Origin: Palsa-892 sp035555855
GTDB lineage: Bacteria; Pseudomonadota; Alphaproteobacteria; Rhizobiales; Xanthobacteraceae
Length of the DNA: 64,000 nucleotides
Reading direction: 5' to 3'
Assembly (NCBI GenBank): GCA_035555855.1
Contig: DATMGD010000004.1
Span: 91,250 to 155,249 of the forward strand
The position numbers and the translations under genes are program-made. The stretch's first letter is position 1, and each line of letters starts with the position of its first letter. This document shows, piece by piece, positions 54,216 to 62,583 of this stretch. Under the pieces are notes generated by a model. That model was not told the DNA's origin. It saw nothing but the letters and a program-made list of their open reading frames with translations, and did no database searches.

Positions 54216-56432
54216 TTATTGCGGCCGGGGATCGCGATTCTCGGCGTCCGAAGCAACCGTCGTCTTGCGGGGTTCTAGCTTGCTCGACGAGCGGGCGGCA
54301 CCGGTATCGCGGAGCGTTTTTTCGAGCCGCAGCAGCCGGTCCGAAGTCCGCTGCGATAGAGTGACGGGACGCGGCGCCTCGATGAAATTCGGGCCGGTAG
54401 CAACGCGCTGTGCATCGACCGCCGGCGGCGGCGCGCTCTTTACACCCGGCAGCGGTTTGATTTCGACGCCTTGATGCGCGTAGGCCATCACCTTGTGCCA
54501 GGTCATGGCCGGCAGCGAACCGCCGGTCATCCGCCGCGTCGGCATATAGTCGTCATTGCCCATCCAGATGCCGCCGACGAAATTGCCGGAAAAGCCCATG
54601 AACCACGCATCCCGATAGGCATTGGTGGTGCCGGTCTTGCCGCCGATCTTGACGCCGTCGATCAGCGCCCGCCGGCCGGTGCCGTTCTCCGCGACGCTGT
54701 TCAACATGGTGTTGATGCCATCGACAACTGGTGCCGGCAAAATTCTCTCAGGCTTTTTGCCGTCCGTCTCCCACCCCCACACATGCTCGCCTTTGGGGGT
54801 GTGCATTTCAATGATTGCATGTGAGTCGACTGAGAACCCGCCGTTTGCAAAATGCGCGTATGCTCGTGTCATTTCTAGAACAGTGAGATCCACTGCTCCC
54901 AGCGGCAATGGTCGAGTAATTTTAATCTCACTCGTCATTCCCATCTTACGCACCAGCGCTACAATCTTGTCTCGTCCAACTGATTCAGCAAGACGTACAG
55001 CAACAGTGTTGACTGAGTGAGTGAGGGCGGTGGTGAGGGTCATGGGGCCGCCGTAGGAGTGGCCGTAGTTTTGCGGGCACCAGTTGCCGATGCAGATCGG
55101 ACCGTCGAGCACCACGGAAGACGGCTTGTAGCCGTTCAGGAGTGCCGTCGTATAGACGAACGGCTTGAAGCTTGATCCCGGCTGGCGCTGGGCGTCCGTC
55201 GCGCGGTTGAACTGCGACTCGCCATAATCGCGCCCGCCGACCATCGCGCGCACGATGCCGTTCGGCTCCATGATGACCATCGCCGCCTGGTGGACGTTGT
55301 AATCGCGGCCGAACTGCCGCAGCGAATCCTCGACCGCTGCTTCCGCCGCGCGCTGGATGTTCACGTCAAGCCCGGTACGCGCGACGAACACGCGCTCGGT
55401 GATGTTCTTCGGCAGCTTGTCGACGATCTGCTGAACTTCCTTGTAGGCCCAGTCGAGATAATAATTCGGCGTTTCCTCGTCGCGCCGGTCGATGGGCTTG
55501 GCGGGATTGCGCCTCGCGCCGAACACCTGGCCCTCGGTCATCATGCCTGAGTCAACGAGGTTATCGAGCACGACATTGGCGCGGGCGCGCGCCGCCGCAA
55601 GATTCATGTGTGGCGCAAAGCGTGTCGGCGCCTTGAACAGGCCGGCGAGCATCGCCGCTTCTGCGAGCGTCACATCGCGCGCCGATTTGTTGAAGTAATA
55701 CTGCGCCGCGGCATCAACGCCATACGAGCCGCCGCCAAGATAGGCGCGGTCGAGATAAAGTTTCAGAATTTCTTTTTTCGAAAGCCGCGCCTCCAGCCAC
55801 AGCGCGAGGAATGCTTCATTAATCTTGCGCTCAATCGTGCGCTCGTTCGACAGGAACAGGTTTTTCGCGAGCTGCTGCGTAATGGACGAGCCGCCCTGCA
55901 CGACGCCCCCGGCGCGCGCATTGGCGCCGACCGCGCGGAACGTGCCGGCAAAGTCGATGCCGAAATGCTCGTAGAAGCGCCGGTCTTCGGTAGCTAACGT
56001 CGCCTTGATCAGATGATCCGGCAACTCCTCGAGCGGAATGGTGTCGTTGATGCGCGTGCCGCGCTCGCCGATCTTGTTGCCGTAGCGGTCGAGGAAGGTG
56101 ACGGAGAGGTCGGTCTTTTTCAGCCAGTCGTCGCCGCCGGTTTCGCGGAACGCCGGCACCGCGAGCGCGAGCATCAGCACGAGCCCGGCCGTGCCGAGCG
56201 TCATGCCTTCGGACGTCGCCTCGACGAACAGCCGCTTGATGCCCGCGACATGGAAGCGATCCATGAACGCCGAGAACGAATCCCAGCGCGCGCGCAGCGA
56301 CGCCGAGTGCGTAAAGAAGAAGTGCCCGAGCCGCGCGTCGAGATCGAGGAAGAACTTGCGCGGGCCGCGGATCTTCGGGACGCGGAGCGGCACCTTCTGC
56401 GGCGCAGGTTTCTTTTGTTTTGGGTCGGCCAA
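54216..56432 (-). CDS. mrcA: PBP1A-family penicillin-binding protein (bifunctional glycosyltransferase/transpeptidase)
   Basis: A 738-residue class A PBP that polymerises and cross-links peptidoglycan. A basic N-terminus and one membrane segment precede the GT51 domain (ATEDRRFYEHFGIDFAGTFRAVGANARAGGVVQGGSSITQQLAKNLFLSNERTIERKINEA). The transpeptidase domain has the catalytic Ser in RQPGSSFKPFVYTTAL, SVN in THSVNTVA and GGKTGTTNAYRD. The protein reads through normally, but from ~54722 to 55022 the codon use changes abruptly to AT-richer, otherwise rarely used codons (GTA, CTT, TCA, GGA, CGA), while the rest uses GC-ending ones. ATG 56432. No regulatory or operon partner is apparent. Confidence 0.95.
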   Translation of the reverse strand: MADPKQKKPAPQKVPLRVPKIRGPRKFFLDLDARLGHFFFTHSASLRARWDSFSAFMDRFHVAGIKRLFVEATSEGMTLGTAGLVLMLALAVPAFRETGGDDWLKKTDLSVTFLDRYGNKIGERGTRINDTIPLEELPDHLIKATLATEDRRFYEHFGIDFAGTFRAVGANARAGGVVQGGSSITQQLAKNLFLSNERTIERKINEAFLALWLEARLSKKEILKLYLDRAYLGGGSYGVDAAAQYYFNKSARDVTLAEAAMLAGLFKAPTRFAPHMNLAAARARANVVLDNLVDSGMMTEGQVFGARRNPAKPIDRRDEETPNYYLDWAYKEVQQIVDKLPKNITERVFVARTGLDVNIQRAAEAAVEDSLRQFGRDYNVHQAAMVIMEPNGIVRAMVGGRDYGESQFNRATDAQRQPGSSFKPFVYTTALLNGYKPSSVVLDGPICIGNWCPQNYGHSYGGPMTLTTALTHSVNTVAVRLAESVGRDKIVALVRKMGMTSEIKITRPLPLGAVDLTVLEMTRAYAHFANGGFSVDSHAIIEMHTPKGEHVWGWETDGKKPERILPAPVVDGINTMLNSVAENGTGRRALIDGVKIGGKTGTTNAYRDAWFMGFSGNFVGGIWMGNDDYMPTRRMTGGSLPAMTWHKVMAYAHQGVEIKPLPGVKSAPPPAVDAQRVATGPNFIEAPRPVTLSQRTSDRLLRLEKTLRDTGAARSSSKLEPRKTTVASDAENRDPRPQ

Positions 56433-56616
56433 CGGAGCCTCGGAACGCGAGTGGCGCTTTGTCTTCGATTCTCGGAAATCGCGCTATTTTAGAGGCATTT
56501 GTGGGGCGGGGGGAGAGGGCCAAAGCCGGTAAAACCAAACCTTTTGCACCCCCTAGCAGGGCATGATCGCAAAAATCTGATAAGCCCGCCGGAGATTATC
56601 ATAGCGATCCGACCTC

Positions 56617-57093
56617 ATGCCCAAACCCTTCTGGCAGATCAAATCCCTCACCGAGATGACCCGCGCCGAGTGGGAGTCGCTGTGCGACGGCTGCGGGCGC
56701 TGCTGCCTCATCAAGCTCGAGGATGAAGACACGGGCCGCGTCTATTACACCGATGTCGCCTGCCGGCTGCTCGACGGCGAAACCTGCCGTTGCAAGGACT
56801 ACCGGCACCGCAAGGCGCGCGTTTCCGATTGCGTGAAGCTGACGCCCGCCAAGGCGCATGACTTCGGTTGGCTGCCGACGACCTGCGCCTATCGCCAGCT
56901 CGCCGAAGGGCGCGATCTCGAATGGTGGCACCCGCTCGTTTCGGGCCGCGCCGAAACGGTGGTCGAGGCCGGCGTTTCAGTGCGCGGGCGGATCGGCGGC
57001 TTCGAGCGAAAAATTCCGGTGCGGGATTACGAAGATCACATCGTCAACTGGCCGCTGAAGGGGCCGAAGACGAAACGAAACAAGACGCGCTGA
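56617..57093 (+). CDS. YcgN-family cysteine cluster protein (UPF0260)
   Basis: A 158-residue protein with the family start FWQIKSLTEMTRAEWESLCDGCGRCCLIKLEDEDTGRVYYTDVACRLLDGETCRCKDYRHRKARVSDCV and LPTTCAYRQLAEGRDLEWWHPLVSG. Eight or more conserved Cys suggest metal or Fe-S binding. Biochemical function is unsettled. ATG 56617. It is just upstream of the GTA cluster promoter. Confidence 0.93.
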   Translation: MPKPFWQIKSLTEMTRAEWESLCDGCGRCCLIKLEDEDTGRVYYTDVACRLLDGETCRCKDYRHRKARVSDCVKLTPAKAHDFGWLPTTCAYRQLAEGRDLEWWHPLVSGRAETVVEAGVSVRGRIGGFERKIPVRDYEDHIVNWPLKGPKTKRNKTR

Positions 57094-57141
57094 GATTTTC
57101 CACAGGTTGTGCTGCGCGAAAACCGATTAAGAAAATAGTCC

Positions 57142-57170
57142 TTGACAGCGCAACGGTCGTTCGCTATACA
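57142..57170 (+). promoter_or_regulatory. Near-consensus sigma-70 promoter ahead of the GTA cluster
   Basis: A perfect -35 hexamer TTGACA (57142-57147), a 17-bp spacer and the -10 hexamer TATACA (57165-57170), one mismatch from TATAAT in two positions' sense (TATA kept). This predicts transcription starting near 57177, ~60 bp before the small terminase gene. No CtrA full site was found beside it. Confidence 0.65.
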
Positions 57171-57235
57171 TCACGCATACTCCACAAATGTATCGAGAGC
57201 GCCGCGCACCATCGCCGGCGTTTTTTGCTTTTTGG

Positions 57236-57805
57236 ATGCTGAACGTGAAAGCAATCGAACATACGCCGGAGGGGCTCGCGCATGCGAAGCGCCTCTATGA
57301 AGACACCGGAACGCCCGTCGAGGACATCGCGAAGTTCCTCGAGATCGGTGAGACGACTTTTTATAATCGCTTGCGAACGGCCTGGAAGTGGAAGAAGCGC
57401 AACCGCAGGCTTGCCGATCTTGATGCTGCCGCGGCGGCCGATGTGCCGCTTGAGCGCGTGCAGGAAATCGCGGAACCCGCAAAGAAAACGCTCGAGAAAA
57501 TCTCGCTGATCGATCGCGTGCGCTCTGCCGTCGAAGCCGAGATCGTCAAGATCGAGGATGTGCTGCGGCGGGTCGAGGGCGTGCATTTGCGCTCTTCCGA
57601 TGCCGAGCGCGCCGCGCGCACGCTCGCAACGCTTGTGCGTACGTTGAAAGAGCTGACCGCACTGGAAAAGCCAGACGGCAAGCGGGAGGGAAAGCAAAAC
57701 GGATCGAGTGACGAAGCCAGTAACGAATTCCGCGACCTCGAAGACTTCCGCCGCTCGCTTGCGGAGCGCCTTGATCGCCTGTGCGCGGGCGGAGAAGCTG
57801 GATGA
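57236..57805 (+). CDS. GTA/phage terminase small subunit (g1-like)
   Basis: A ~189-residue protein starting MLNVKAIEHTPEGLAHAKRLYEDTGTPVEDIAKFLEIGETTFYNRLRTAWKWKKRNRR. A helix-turn-helix in the first 60 residues precedes a long, charged helical region (VQEIAEPAKKTLEKISLIDRVRSAVEAEIVKIEDVLRRV), as in small terminase subunits that recognise DNA and recruit the large subunit. The start is uncertain (ATG 57236; ATG 57188 would add 16 residues). It overlaps the large terminase gene by ~98 bp. Confidence 0.75.
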   Translation: MLNVKAIEHTPEGLAHAKRLYEDTGTPVEDIAKFLEIGETTFYNRLRTAWKWKKRNRRLADLDAAAAADVPLERVQEIAEPAKKTLEKISLIDRVRSAVEAEIVKIEDVLRRVEGVHLRSSDAERAARTLATLVRTLKELTALEKPDGKREGKQNGSSDEASNEFRDLEDFRRSLAERLDRLCAGGEAG

Positions 57806-59069
57806 AGCAGCGGCGCTGATTTTCCCGCATCGCGAGCAACTCGAGCACGATTGGCCGTTCTGGGCGCGCAGCGATCAACTGCCGCCCGAACGCGCCTGGA
57901 AAACCTGGCTCATTCTCGGCGGCCGCGGCGCGGGCAAGACACGCGCCGGCGCCGAGTGGGTGCGCGGCATGGCGCTCGGCCTGCCGGAATTTTCCGCGCG
58001 GCCGATGCGGCGTATCGCGCTCATTGGTGAAACGCTCTCCGATGTGCGCGATGTGATGATCGAAGGCATCTCCGGCCTTCTCGCCATTCATCCGAACGGC
58101 GAGCGGCCGCAATGGGAGCCGACGCGCAAGCGGCTTGAGTGGAAAAACGGCGCGATTGCGCAGGTGTTTTCGGCGGAAGACCCCGAAAGCCTGCGGGGCC
58201 CGCAATTCGATGCCGCATGGTGCGACGAGCTGTGCAAGTGGCGCTATGCCGACGCGACGTTCGACATGTTGCAGTTCGGCCTGCGGTTAGGTGCGCATCC
58301 GCGCCAGGTCGTCACCACGACACCGCGGCCGATCGCGCTCCTGAAGCGATTGATGAGCGATCCTGCGACGGCGCTTTCGAAAATGCCGACGCGCGACAAT
58401 GCTTATAACCTCGCGCCGACATTTCTCGAGTCGATTGTCGCGCGTTATGCCGGAACGAGGCTCGGCCGTCAGGAACTGGAAGGTGAGATCGTCGAGCAGC
58501 TTGAAGGCTCGCTGTTTCCACTCGTGCGCATCGAAGCCGCGCGCGTCGATGCCGCGCCCGCACTGAAACGCATCGTCGTCGCTATCGATCCGCCGGCCTC
58601 ATCGCGCGAGGGCGCGAATGCTTGCGGCATCGTCGCGGCCGGAATCGGCATCGATGACAGAATTTATGTGCTCGCCGATGAGAGCGCCGCCGGGCTTTCG
58701 CCGCTCGAGTGGGCGGGCCGTGCCATCGCGCTTTATCGCAGGCTGGAGGCCGACCGCATCGTCGTCGAGGTCAACCAAGGCGGCGACATGGTGCGCTCGG
58801 TGCTTGCCGAAATTGATCGCGATGTTCCCGTGCTCGAAGTACGCGCGACGCGCGCCAAGCACATTCGCGCCGAGCCCATCGCCGCGCTCTACGAGCAGGG
58901 CAGGGTGAAGCACGCCGGGCATTTCCCGGCGCTCGAAGACGAGATGACGGCCTTCGGCCCGGATGGTCTGGCCGCAGGCCGCTCGCCCGACCGCGTCGAT
59001 GCCTTGGTGTGGGCGATCACTGCATTGATGCAGGGCGCGGGCGCGACGCCGCGGATGAGAATGCTTTAG
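57708..59069 (+). CDS. GTA/phage terminase large subunit (DNA-packaging ATPase-nuclease, g2-like)
   Basis: A 453-residue packaging motor. Walker A is LILGGRGAGKTRAGAEWVRGM; a Walker B-like acidic region is GPQFDAAWCDELCKWRYADATFDMLQ, followed by RQVVTTTPRPIALLKRLM. The RNase H-like nuclease domain starts IVVAIDPPASSREGANACGIVAAG with Asp residues in DRIVVEVNQGGDMVRSVL and SPDRVDALVWAITAL. GTG 57708 is the only reasonable start before the motor domain. All functional motifs are intact, so packaging capability is plausible. Confidence 0.93.
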   Translation: MTKPVTNSATSKTSAARLRSALIACARAEKLDEAAALIFPHREQLEHDWPFWARSDQLPPERAWKTWLILGGRGAGKTRAGAEWVRGMALGLPEFSARPMRRIALIGETLSDVRDVMIEGISGLLAIHPNGERPQWEPTRKRLEWKNGAIAQVFSAEDPESLRGPQFDAAWCDELCKWRYADATFDMLQFGLRLGAHPRQVVTTTPRPIALLKRLMSDPATALSKMPTRDNAYNLAPTFLESIVARYAGTRLGRQELEGEIVEQLEGSLFPLVRIEAARVDAAPALKRIVVAIDPPASSREGANACGIVAAGIGIDDRIYVLADESAAGLSPLEWAGRAIALYRRLEADRIVVEVNQGGDMVRSVLAEIDRDVPVLEVRATRAKHIRAEPIAALYEQGRVKHAGHFPALEDEMTAFGPDGLAAGRSPDRVDALVWAITALMQGAGATPRMRML

Positions 59070-59098
59070 CGCCCGACGGCGCATCCGAAAGGTTCAAC

Positions 59099-60259
59099 AT
59101 GGTTTTTCGTTTGCCGAAATTGTTCGGCGCGGCCACGCCGCCCGAACTGAAAGCCAGCCGCGCCGGCGCGGTGTTCGCGTTGTTCAACGACACGCGGCCG
59201 TACTGGTCGCCGGAAAATATCACTGATCTCGCGCGCGAGGGATATGCGAAGAACCCCGTCGCCTATCGCTGCGTGCGGATGATCGCGGAGGCCGTCGCCT
59301 CGCTTCCCCTGGTGCTGTACGACGGCTTCCGCGAGTTGGATCGCCATCCGCTCCTGGATCTCGTCGCGCGGCCCAATCCGCGCGAGACGCGCGCCGATCT
59401 GTTCGAGGCCGTTGCCGGGCATTTGCTCGTCGCGGGCAACAGCTATGTCGAGCTGGTCGCGCTCGCCGGCAAGCCGCGCGAATTATATGCGCTCAGGCCC
59501 GATCGCATGAAGGTCGTGCCGGGCCGTGAGGGTTGGCCGGAGGCTTATGAGTATTCCGTCGCGGGCAGGAGTGTGCGCTTCGATATGGGCGAGATGCTGC
59601 CGCCGGTCTTGCATCTCAAGCTCTTTCATCCGTCCGACGATCACTATGGATTGTCTCCGCTTGCCGCCGCGCATCGCGCGCTCGATGTGCACAATGCCGC
59701 GAGCCGCTGGAACAAGGCGCTGCTCGACAACGCCGCGCGGCCTTCGGGCGCGCTGGTCTATTCGGCGGCAGGTAATCTTTCGCAGGATCAGTTCGAACGG
59801 TTGAAAGGCGAACTGGAGCTGAATTTTCAGGGCGCGGCCAATGCCGGCCGGCCGCTGCTTCTCGAAGGCGGTCTCGATTGGAAGAGCCTGTCGCTCTCGC
59901 CGAAGGATATGGATTTCATCGAGGCCAAGCACACCGCCGCACGCGAGATCGCGCTCGCGTTCGGCGTGCCGCCGATGCTCTTGGGCATCCCCGGCGACAA
60001 CACGTTTTCAAATTATGCCGAGGCGAACAGAAGCTTCTATCGCGGCACGGTGCTGCCGCTCGCCAACCGCTTGCTGTCTTCGCTGGTGAACTGGCTCAGC
60101 CCCGCTTACGGCGGCGTGCTGCGGCTGGAGCCCGATCTCGATCAGGTGCAAGCACTCTCGATGGAGCGCGACAGTTTGTGGCAGCGGGTGGGGGGCGCGG
60201 ACTTCCTCACCGACGAGGAGAAACGCACGGCGGTGGGCTATGGGACCAAACCGGGATAA
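59099..60259 (+). CDS. GTA/HK97-type phage portal protein (g3-like)
   Basis: A 386-residue portal protein that forms the dodecameric ring at the capsid vertex. KNPVAYRCVRMIAEAVASLPLVLYDG and LLDLVARPNPRETRADLFEAVAGHLLVAGNSYVELV are the HK97 portal N-terminal pattern; GLSPLAAAHRALDVHNAASRWNKALLDNAARPSGALVY and FGVPPMLLGIPGDNTFSNYAEANRSFYRGTVLPLANRLLSSL follow. ATG 59099 is preceded by GAAAGGTTCAAC. It follows the terminase gene by 29 bp. Confidence 0.94.
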   Translation: MVFRLPKLFGAATPPELKASRAGAVFALFNDTRPYWSPENITDLAREGYAKNPVAYRCVRMIAEAVASLPLVLYDGFRELDRHPLLDLVARPNPRETRADLFEAVAGHLLVAGNSYVELVALAGKPRELYALRPDRMKVVPGREGWPEAYEYSVAGRSVRFDMGEMLPPVLHLKLFHPSDDHYGLSPLAAAHRALDVHNAASRWNKALLDNAARPSGALVYSAAGNLSQDQFERLKGELELNFQGAANAGRPLLLEGGLDWKSLSLSPKDMDFIEAKHTAAREIALAFGVPPMLLGIPGDNTFSNYAEANRSFYRGTVLPLANRLLSSLVNWLSPAYGGVLRLEPDLDQVQALSMERDSLWQRVGGADFLTDEEKRTAVGYGTKPG

Positions 60260-60265
60260 GGCGTC

Positions 60266-60448
60266 ATGGACTCAATTCTCCGCACATTCGTCGAGCGCGG
60301 CGATCTCGCGCATGTCGCGCTGTTTCTGTGGGCGAGCGGCGCGAGCGCGCTCGCCTGGCGCGCGATGAAAGAGCTCGTCGCCGCCAACAAGCGCTTCGAC
60401 GATTTCGTGCGGGAATTGGCGCGATTCAATTCGAGTTTCGGGAAGTAA
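60266..60448 (+). CDS. Small membrane-type protein of the GTA cluster
   Basis: A 60-residue protein, MDSILRTFVERGDLAHVALFLWASGASALAWRAMKELVAANKRFDDFVRELARFNSSFGK, with one hydrophobic segment. It lies 6 bp after the portal gene, at the position where other GTA clusters have a small gene (g3.5) between portal and protease. A GGGATAAGG ribosome site supports it. Function not established. Confidence 0.65.
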   Translation: MDSILRTFVERGDLAHVALFLWASGASALAWRAMKELVAANKRFDDFVRELARFNSSFGK

Positions 60449-60475
60449 TATTTATCTCAATACTGGAGGCGTTTT

Positions 60476-60685
60476 TTGACCCCACGAATCCGCTCACTCG
60501 TGGCGGCGGAGCCATTGGTGCCGCCGCAATTTCGCGCGGCCAGCGCGCCGTTCATTTTTCGTGAATTTGTCGAGACATTGCAGCGGCTGCACGACGAGCC
60601 GGCAAAGCCCGCGCCGGAAAAGTCCGCGAAGAAACCCGCGCGCGCAAAGCCGAAAGTGCGCCGCGTACGAAAGGTCGCAAAATGA
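60476..60685 (+). CDS. Small basic protein of the GTA cluster
   Basis: A 69-residue protein beginning at TTG 60476 with the strong ribosome site TGGAGG 6 bases upstream. Sequence: TPRIRSLVAAEPLVPPQFRAASAPFIFREFVETLQRLHDEPAKPAPEKSAKKPARAKPKVRRVRKVAK, with a Lys/Pro-rich tail. Its stop overlaps the protease ATG (ATGA), so it is translationally coupled. I do not recognise it. Confidence 0.6.
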   Translation: MTPRIRSLVAAEPLVPPQFRAASAPFIFREFVETLQRLHDEPAKPAPEKSAKKPARAKPKVRRVRKVAK

Positions 60686-61206
60686 GACACGAAACAAAAT
60701 CCGTCGCTTGCGATCTGAAATCGGTCGAAGCCGACGGCACCTTTACCGGTTACGCGAGCCGCTTCGGCATCGTCGATCTCGGCCGCGACCTCGTGCTGCC
60801 GGGTGCGTTCCGCGAAAGCATCGCTCGTCGCGGCACGAAAAGCATCAAGCTTCTCTTTCAGCACGATCCCGCCGAGCCGATCGGCGTGTGGCTGGAGCTT
60901 GCGGAAGATGCGCGCGGCCTGTTCGTGCGCGGGCGCATTCTGCCCGAGATCGCGCGCGGCCGCGAAGTGCTGGCCTTGATGCGCGCCGGCGCGCTCGACG
61001 GTCTTTCCATCGGCTTTCGCACCGTCGAGGGCCGCAGCGATCCGCGCACCGGCATTCGCAGGCTTTCGAAAATCGATCTTTGGGAAATTTCCGTCGTCAC
61101 TTTCCCGATGCAACCCGAAGCGCGCATCGCGGCAGTGAAACATTTCGATCCCGCGCCGCTCGCGGCAAGCCTGCGCCGCGCGGCGCGCGCCATCCACCCG
61201 CACTGA
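60682..61206 (+). CDS. HK97-family prohead protease (g4-like)
   Basis: A 174-residue U35-type protease that cleaves the capsid delta domain during head maturation. TFTGYASRFGIVDLGRDLVLPGAFRESIARRGTKSIKLLFQHDPAEPIGVW carries the catalytic His; RAGALDGLSIGFRTVEGR carries the Ser; the rest matches the family (IDLWEISVVTFPMQPEARIAAVK). ATG 60682. It precedes the capsid gene as in GTA and HK97 phages. Confidence 0.94.
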   Translation: MRHETKSVACDLKSVEADGTFTGYASRFGIVDLGRDLVLPGAFRESIARRGTKSIKLLFQHDPAEPIGVWLELAEDARGLFVRGRILPEIARGREVLALMRAGALDGLSIGFRTVEGRSDPRTGIRRLSKIDLWEISVVTFPMQPEARIAAVKHFDPAPLAASLRRAARAIHPH

Positions 61207-61294
61207 TTTATTCGCGTGAGGCTCCGGCCTCGCAACCTTTCCCCGCAAGCGAGGAGAGGAGCCACCACTCATGTCCATCACACAGGAAAGCCAA

Positions 61295-62548
61295 ATGACT
61301 GAGCTCACCCGCAGCCCGGAAATCAAAGCCTTTTCCGGCGACATCAATGCCGCCTTCGACGACTTCATGCGCTCGTTCGAAGCTTTCAAGAGCGAGAACG
61401 ACGAGCGCGTCACCCAGCTCGAGCGCCGCTCCGCCGATGTGCTGACGACCGAGAAGGTCGATCGCATCGGCGAGACGCTCGATGCCCAGAAGCGCCTGCT
61501 CGACGACCTCGTGCTGAAAGCGCGCCGGCCGTCGCTCGGTGGCGAACGCGTGCCGCGCTCGCACGCCGAGCTCGAGCATCGCGCGGCTTTCGATGCGTAT
61601 GTGCGCCAGGGCGATGCGAGCCCGCTTCGCCGCCTCGAGGCGAAGGCGCTCGCCGTCGGCACCAATGGCGGCGCCGATGGCGGCTATCTCGTGCCGCAGG
61701 ATACCGAAGGCGAGATCGGCCGCCGCCTTGCGCAAGTCTCGCCGATCCGCGCGATTGCGGGGAGCCGTCAGGTCAGCACTACCGTCTATCGCAAGCCGTT
61801 CCTCATCACGGGCGCTGCGACCGGCTGGGTCGGCGAAACCGCGAGCCGTGATCAGACGACGAGCCCGACGCTCGCCGAGCTGTCGTTCCCGACGATGGAG
61901 CTTTACGCAATGCCTGCGGCGACGCAGCCGCTTCTGGATGATTCCGCCGTCAACATCGACGAGTGGCTTGCCGCCGAGATCGACACTGCGTTCGCCGAAC
62001 AGGAGGGCGCGGCCTTCATCAACGGCGACGGCACCAACAAGCCGAAGGGCTTTCTCAACTACACGCCGGTTGCCGAGAGCGCATGGGAGTGGGGCAAGCT
62101 CGGCTTCGTCATCTCGGGCGAAGCCGCGGATTTCCCGGCCGAGGATCCGTCCGACAAGCTGCTCGACCTGGTCTATTCGCTGAAGTCCGGCTACCGGCAG
62201 AACGGCACGTTTGTGATGAACCGCCGCACGCAAGCGGCGATCCGCAAGATGAAGGACGAGAACGGCATTTATCTCTGGCAGCCGCCGGCGCAGGCGGGCG
62301 GTCAGGCGTCGCTGATGGGCTTTCCGCTCGTCGAAGCCGAGGACATGCCGGATATCGGCGCCGGAAAATTCCCCGTCGCCTTCGGCGATTTCCGCCGCGG
62401 CTATCTTGTCGTCGATCGCATGGGCGTGCGCGTGCTGCGCGATCCGTATTCGGCGAAACCCTACGTGCTGTTTTACGTCACGAAGCGCGTCGGTGGCGGC
62501 GTCCAGGACTTCGACGCGATCAAGCTCTTGAAGATCGCGGCGAGCTAA
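61295..62548 (+). CDS. HK97-type major capsid protein (g5-like)
   Basis: A ~417-residue capsid protein. The N-terminal coiled-coil delta domain (AAFDDFMRSFEAFKSENDERVTQLERRSADVLTTEKVDRIGETLDAQKRLLDDLV) is cleaved by the protease; the mature fold begins near GTNGGADGGYLVPQDTEGEIGRRLAQVSPIRAIAGS, and contains WVGETASRDQTTSPTLAELSFPTMELYAMPAATQPLLDDSAVNIDEWLAAEID. ATG 61295 with AGGAAAG upstream is preferred; ATG 61271 is the alternative. A hairpin terminator-like element lies 9 bp after the stop. Confidence 0.93.
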   Translation: MTELTRSPEIKAFSGDINAAFDDFMRSFEAFKSENDERVTQLERRSADVLTTEKVDRIGETLDAQKRLLDDLVLKARRPSLGGERVPRSHAELEHRAAFDAYVRQGDASPLRRLEAKALAVGTNGGADGGYLVPQDTEGEIGRRLAQVSPIRAIAGSRQVSTTVYRKPFLITGAATGWVGETASRDQTTSPTLAELSFPTMELYAMPAATQPLLDDSAVNIDEWLAAEIDTAFAEQEGAAFINGDGTNKPKGFLNYTPVAESAWEWGKLGFVISGEAADFPAEDPSDKLLDLVYSLKSGYRQNGTFVMNRRTQAAIRKMKDENGIYLWQPPAQAGGQASLMGFPLVEAEDMPDIGAGKFPVAFGDFRRGYLVVDRMGVRVLRDPYSAKPYVLFYVTKRVGGGVQDFDAIKLLKIAAS

Positions 62549-62556
62549 TCAACAAG

Positions 62557-62582
62557 TCCCCGCGAAGTACGCTTCGCGGGGA
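62557..62582. terminator. Hairpin between capsid and protease genes
   Basis: TCCCCGCGAAG, loop TACG, then the exact reverse complement: an 11-bp GC-rich stem. It lies between the capsid stop (62548) and the end of the convergent protease gene (62584), so it could stop transcription from both sides. The T-tract is weak, so rho-independent action is not certain. Confidence 0.55.
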
Positions 62583-62583
62583 T

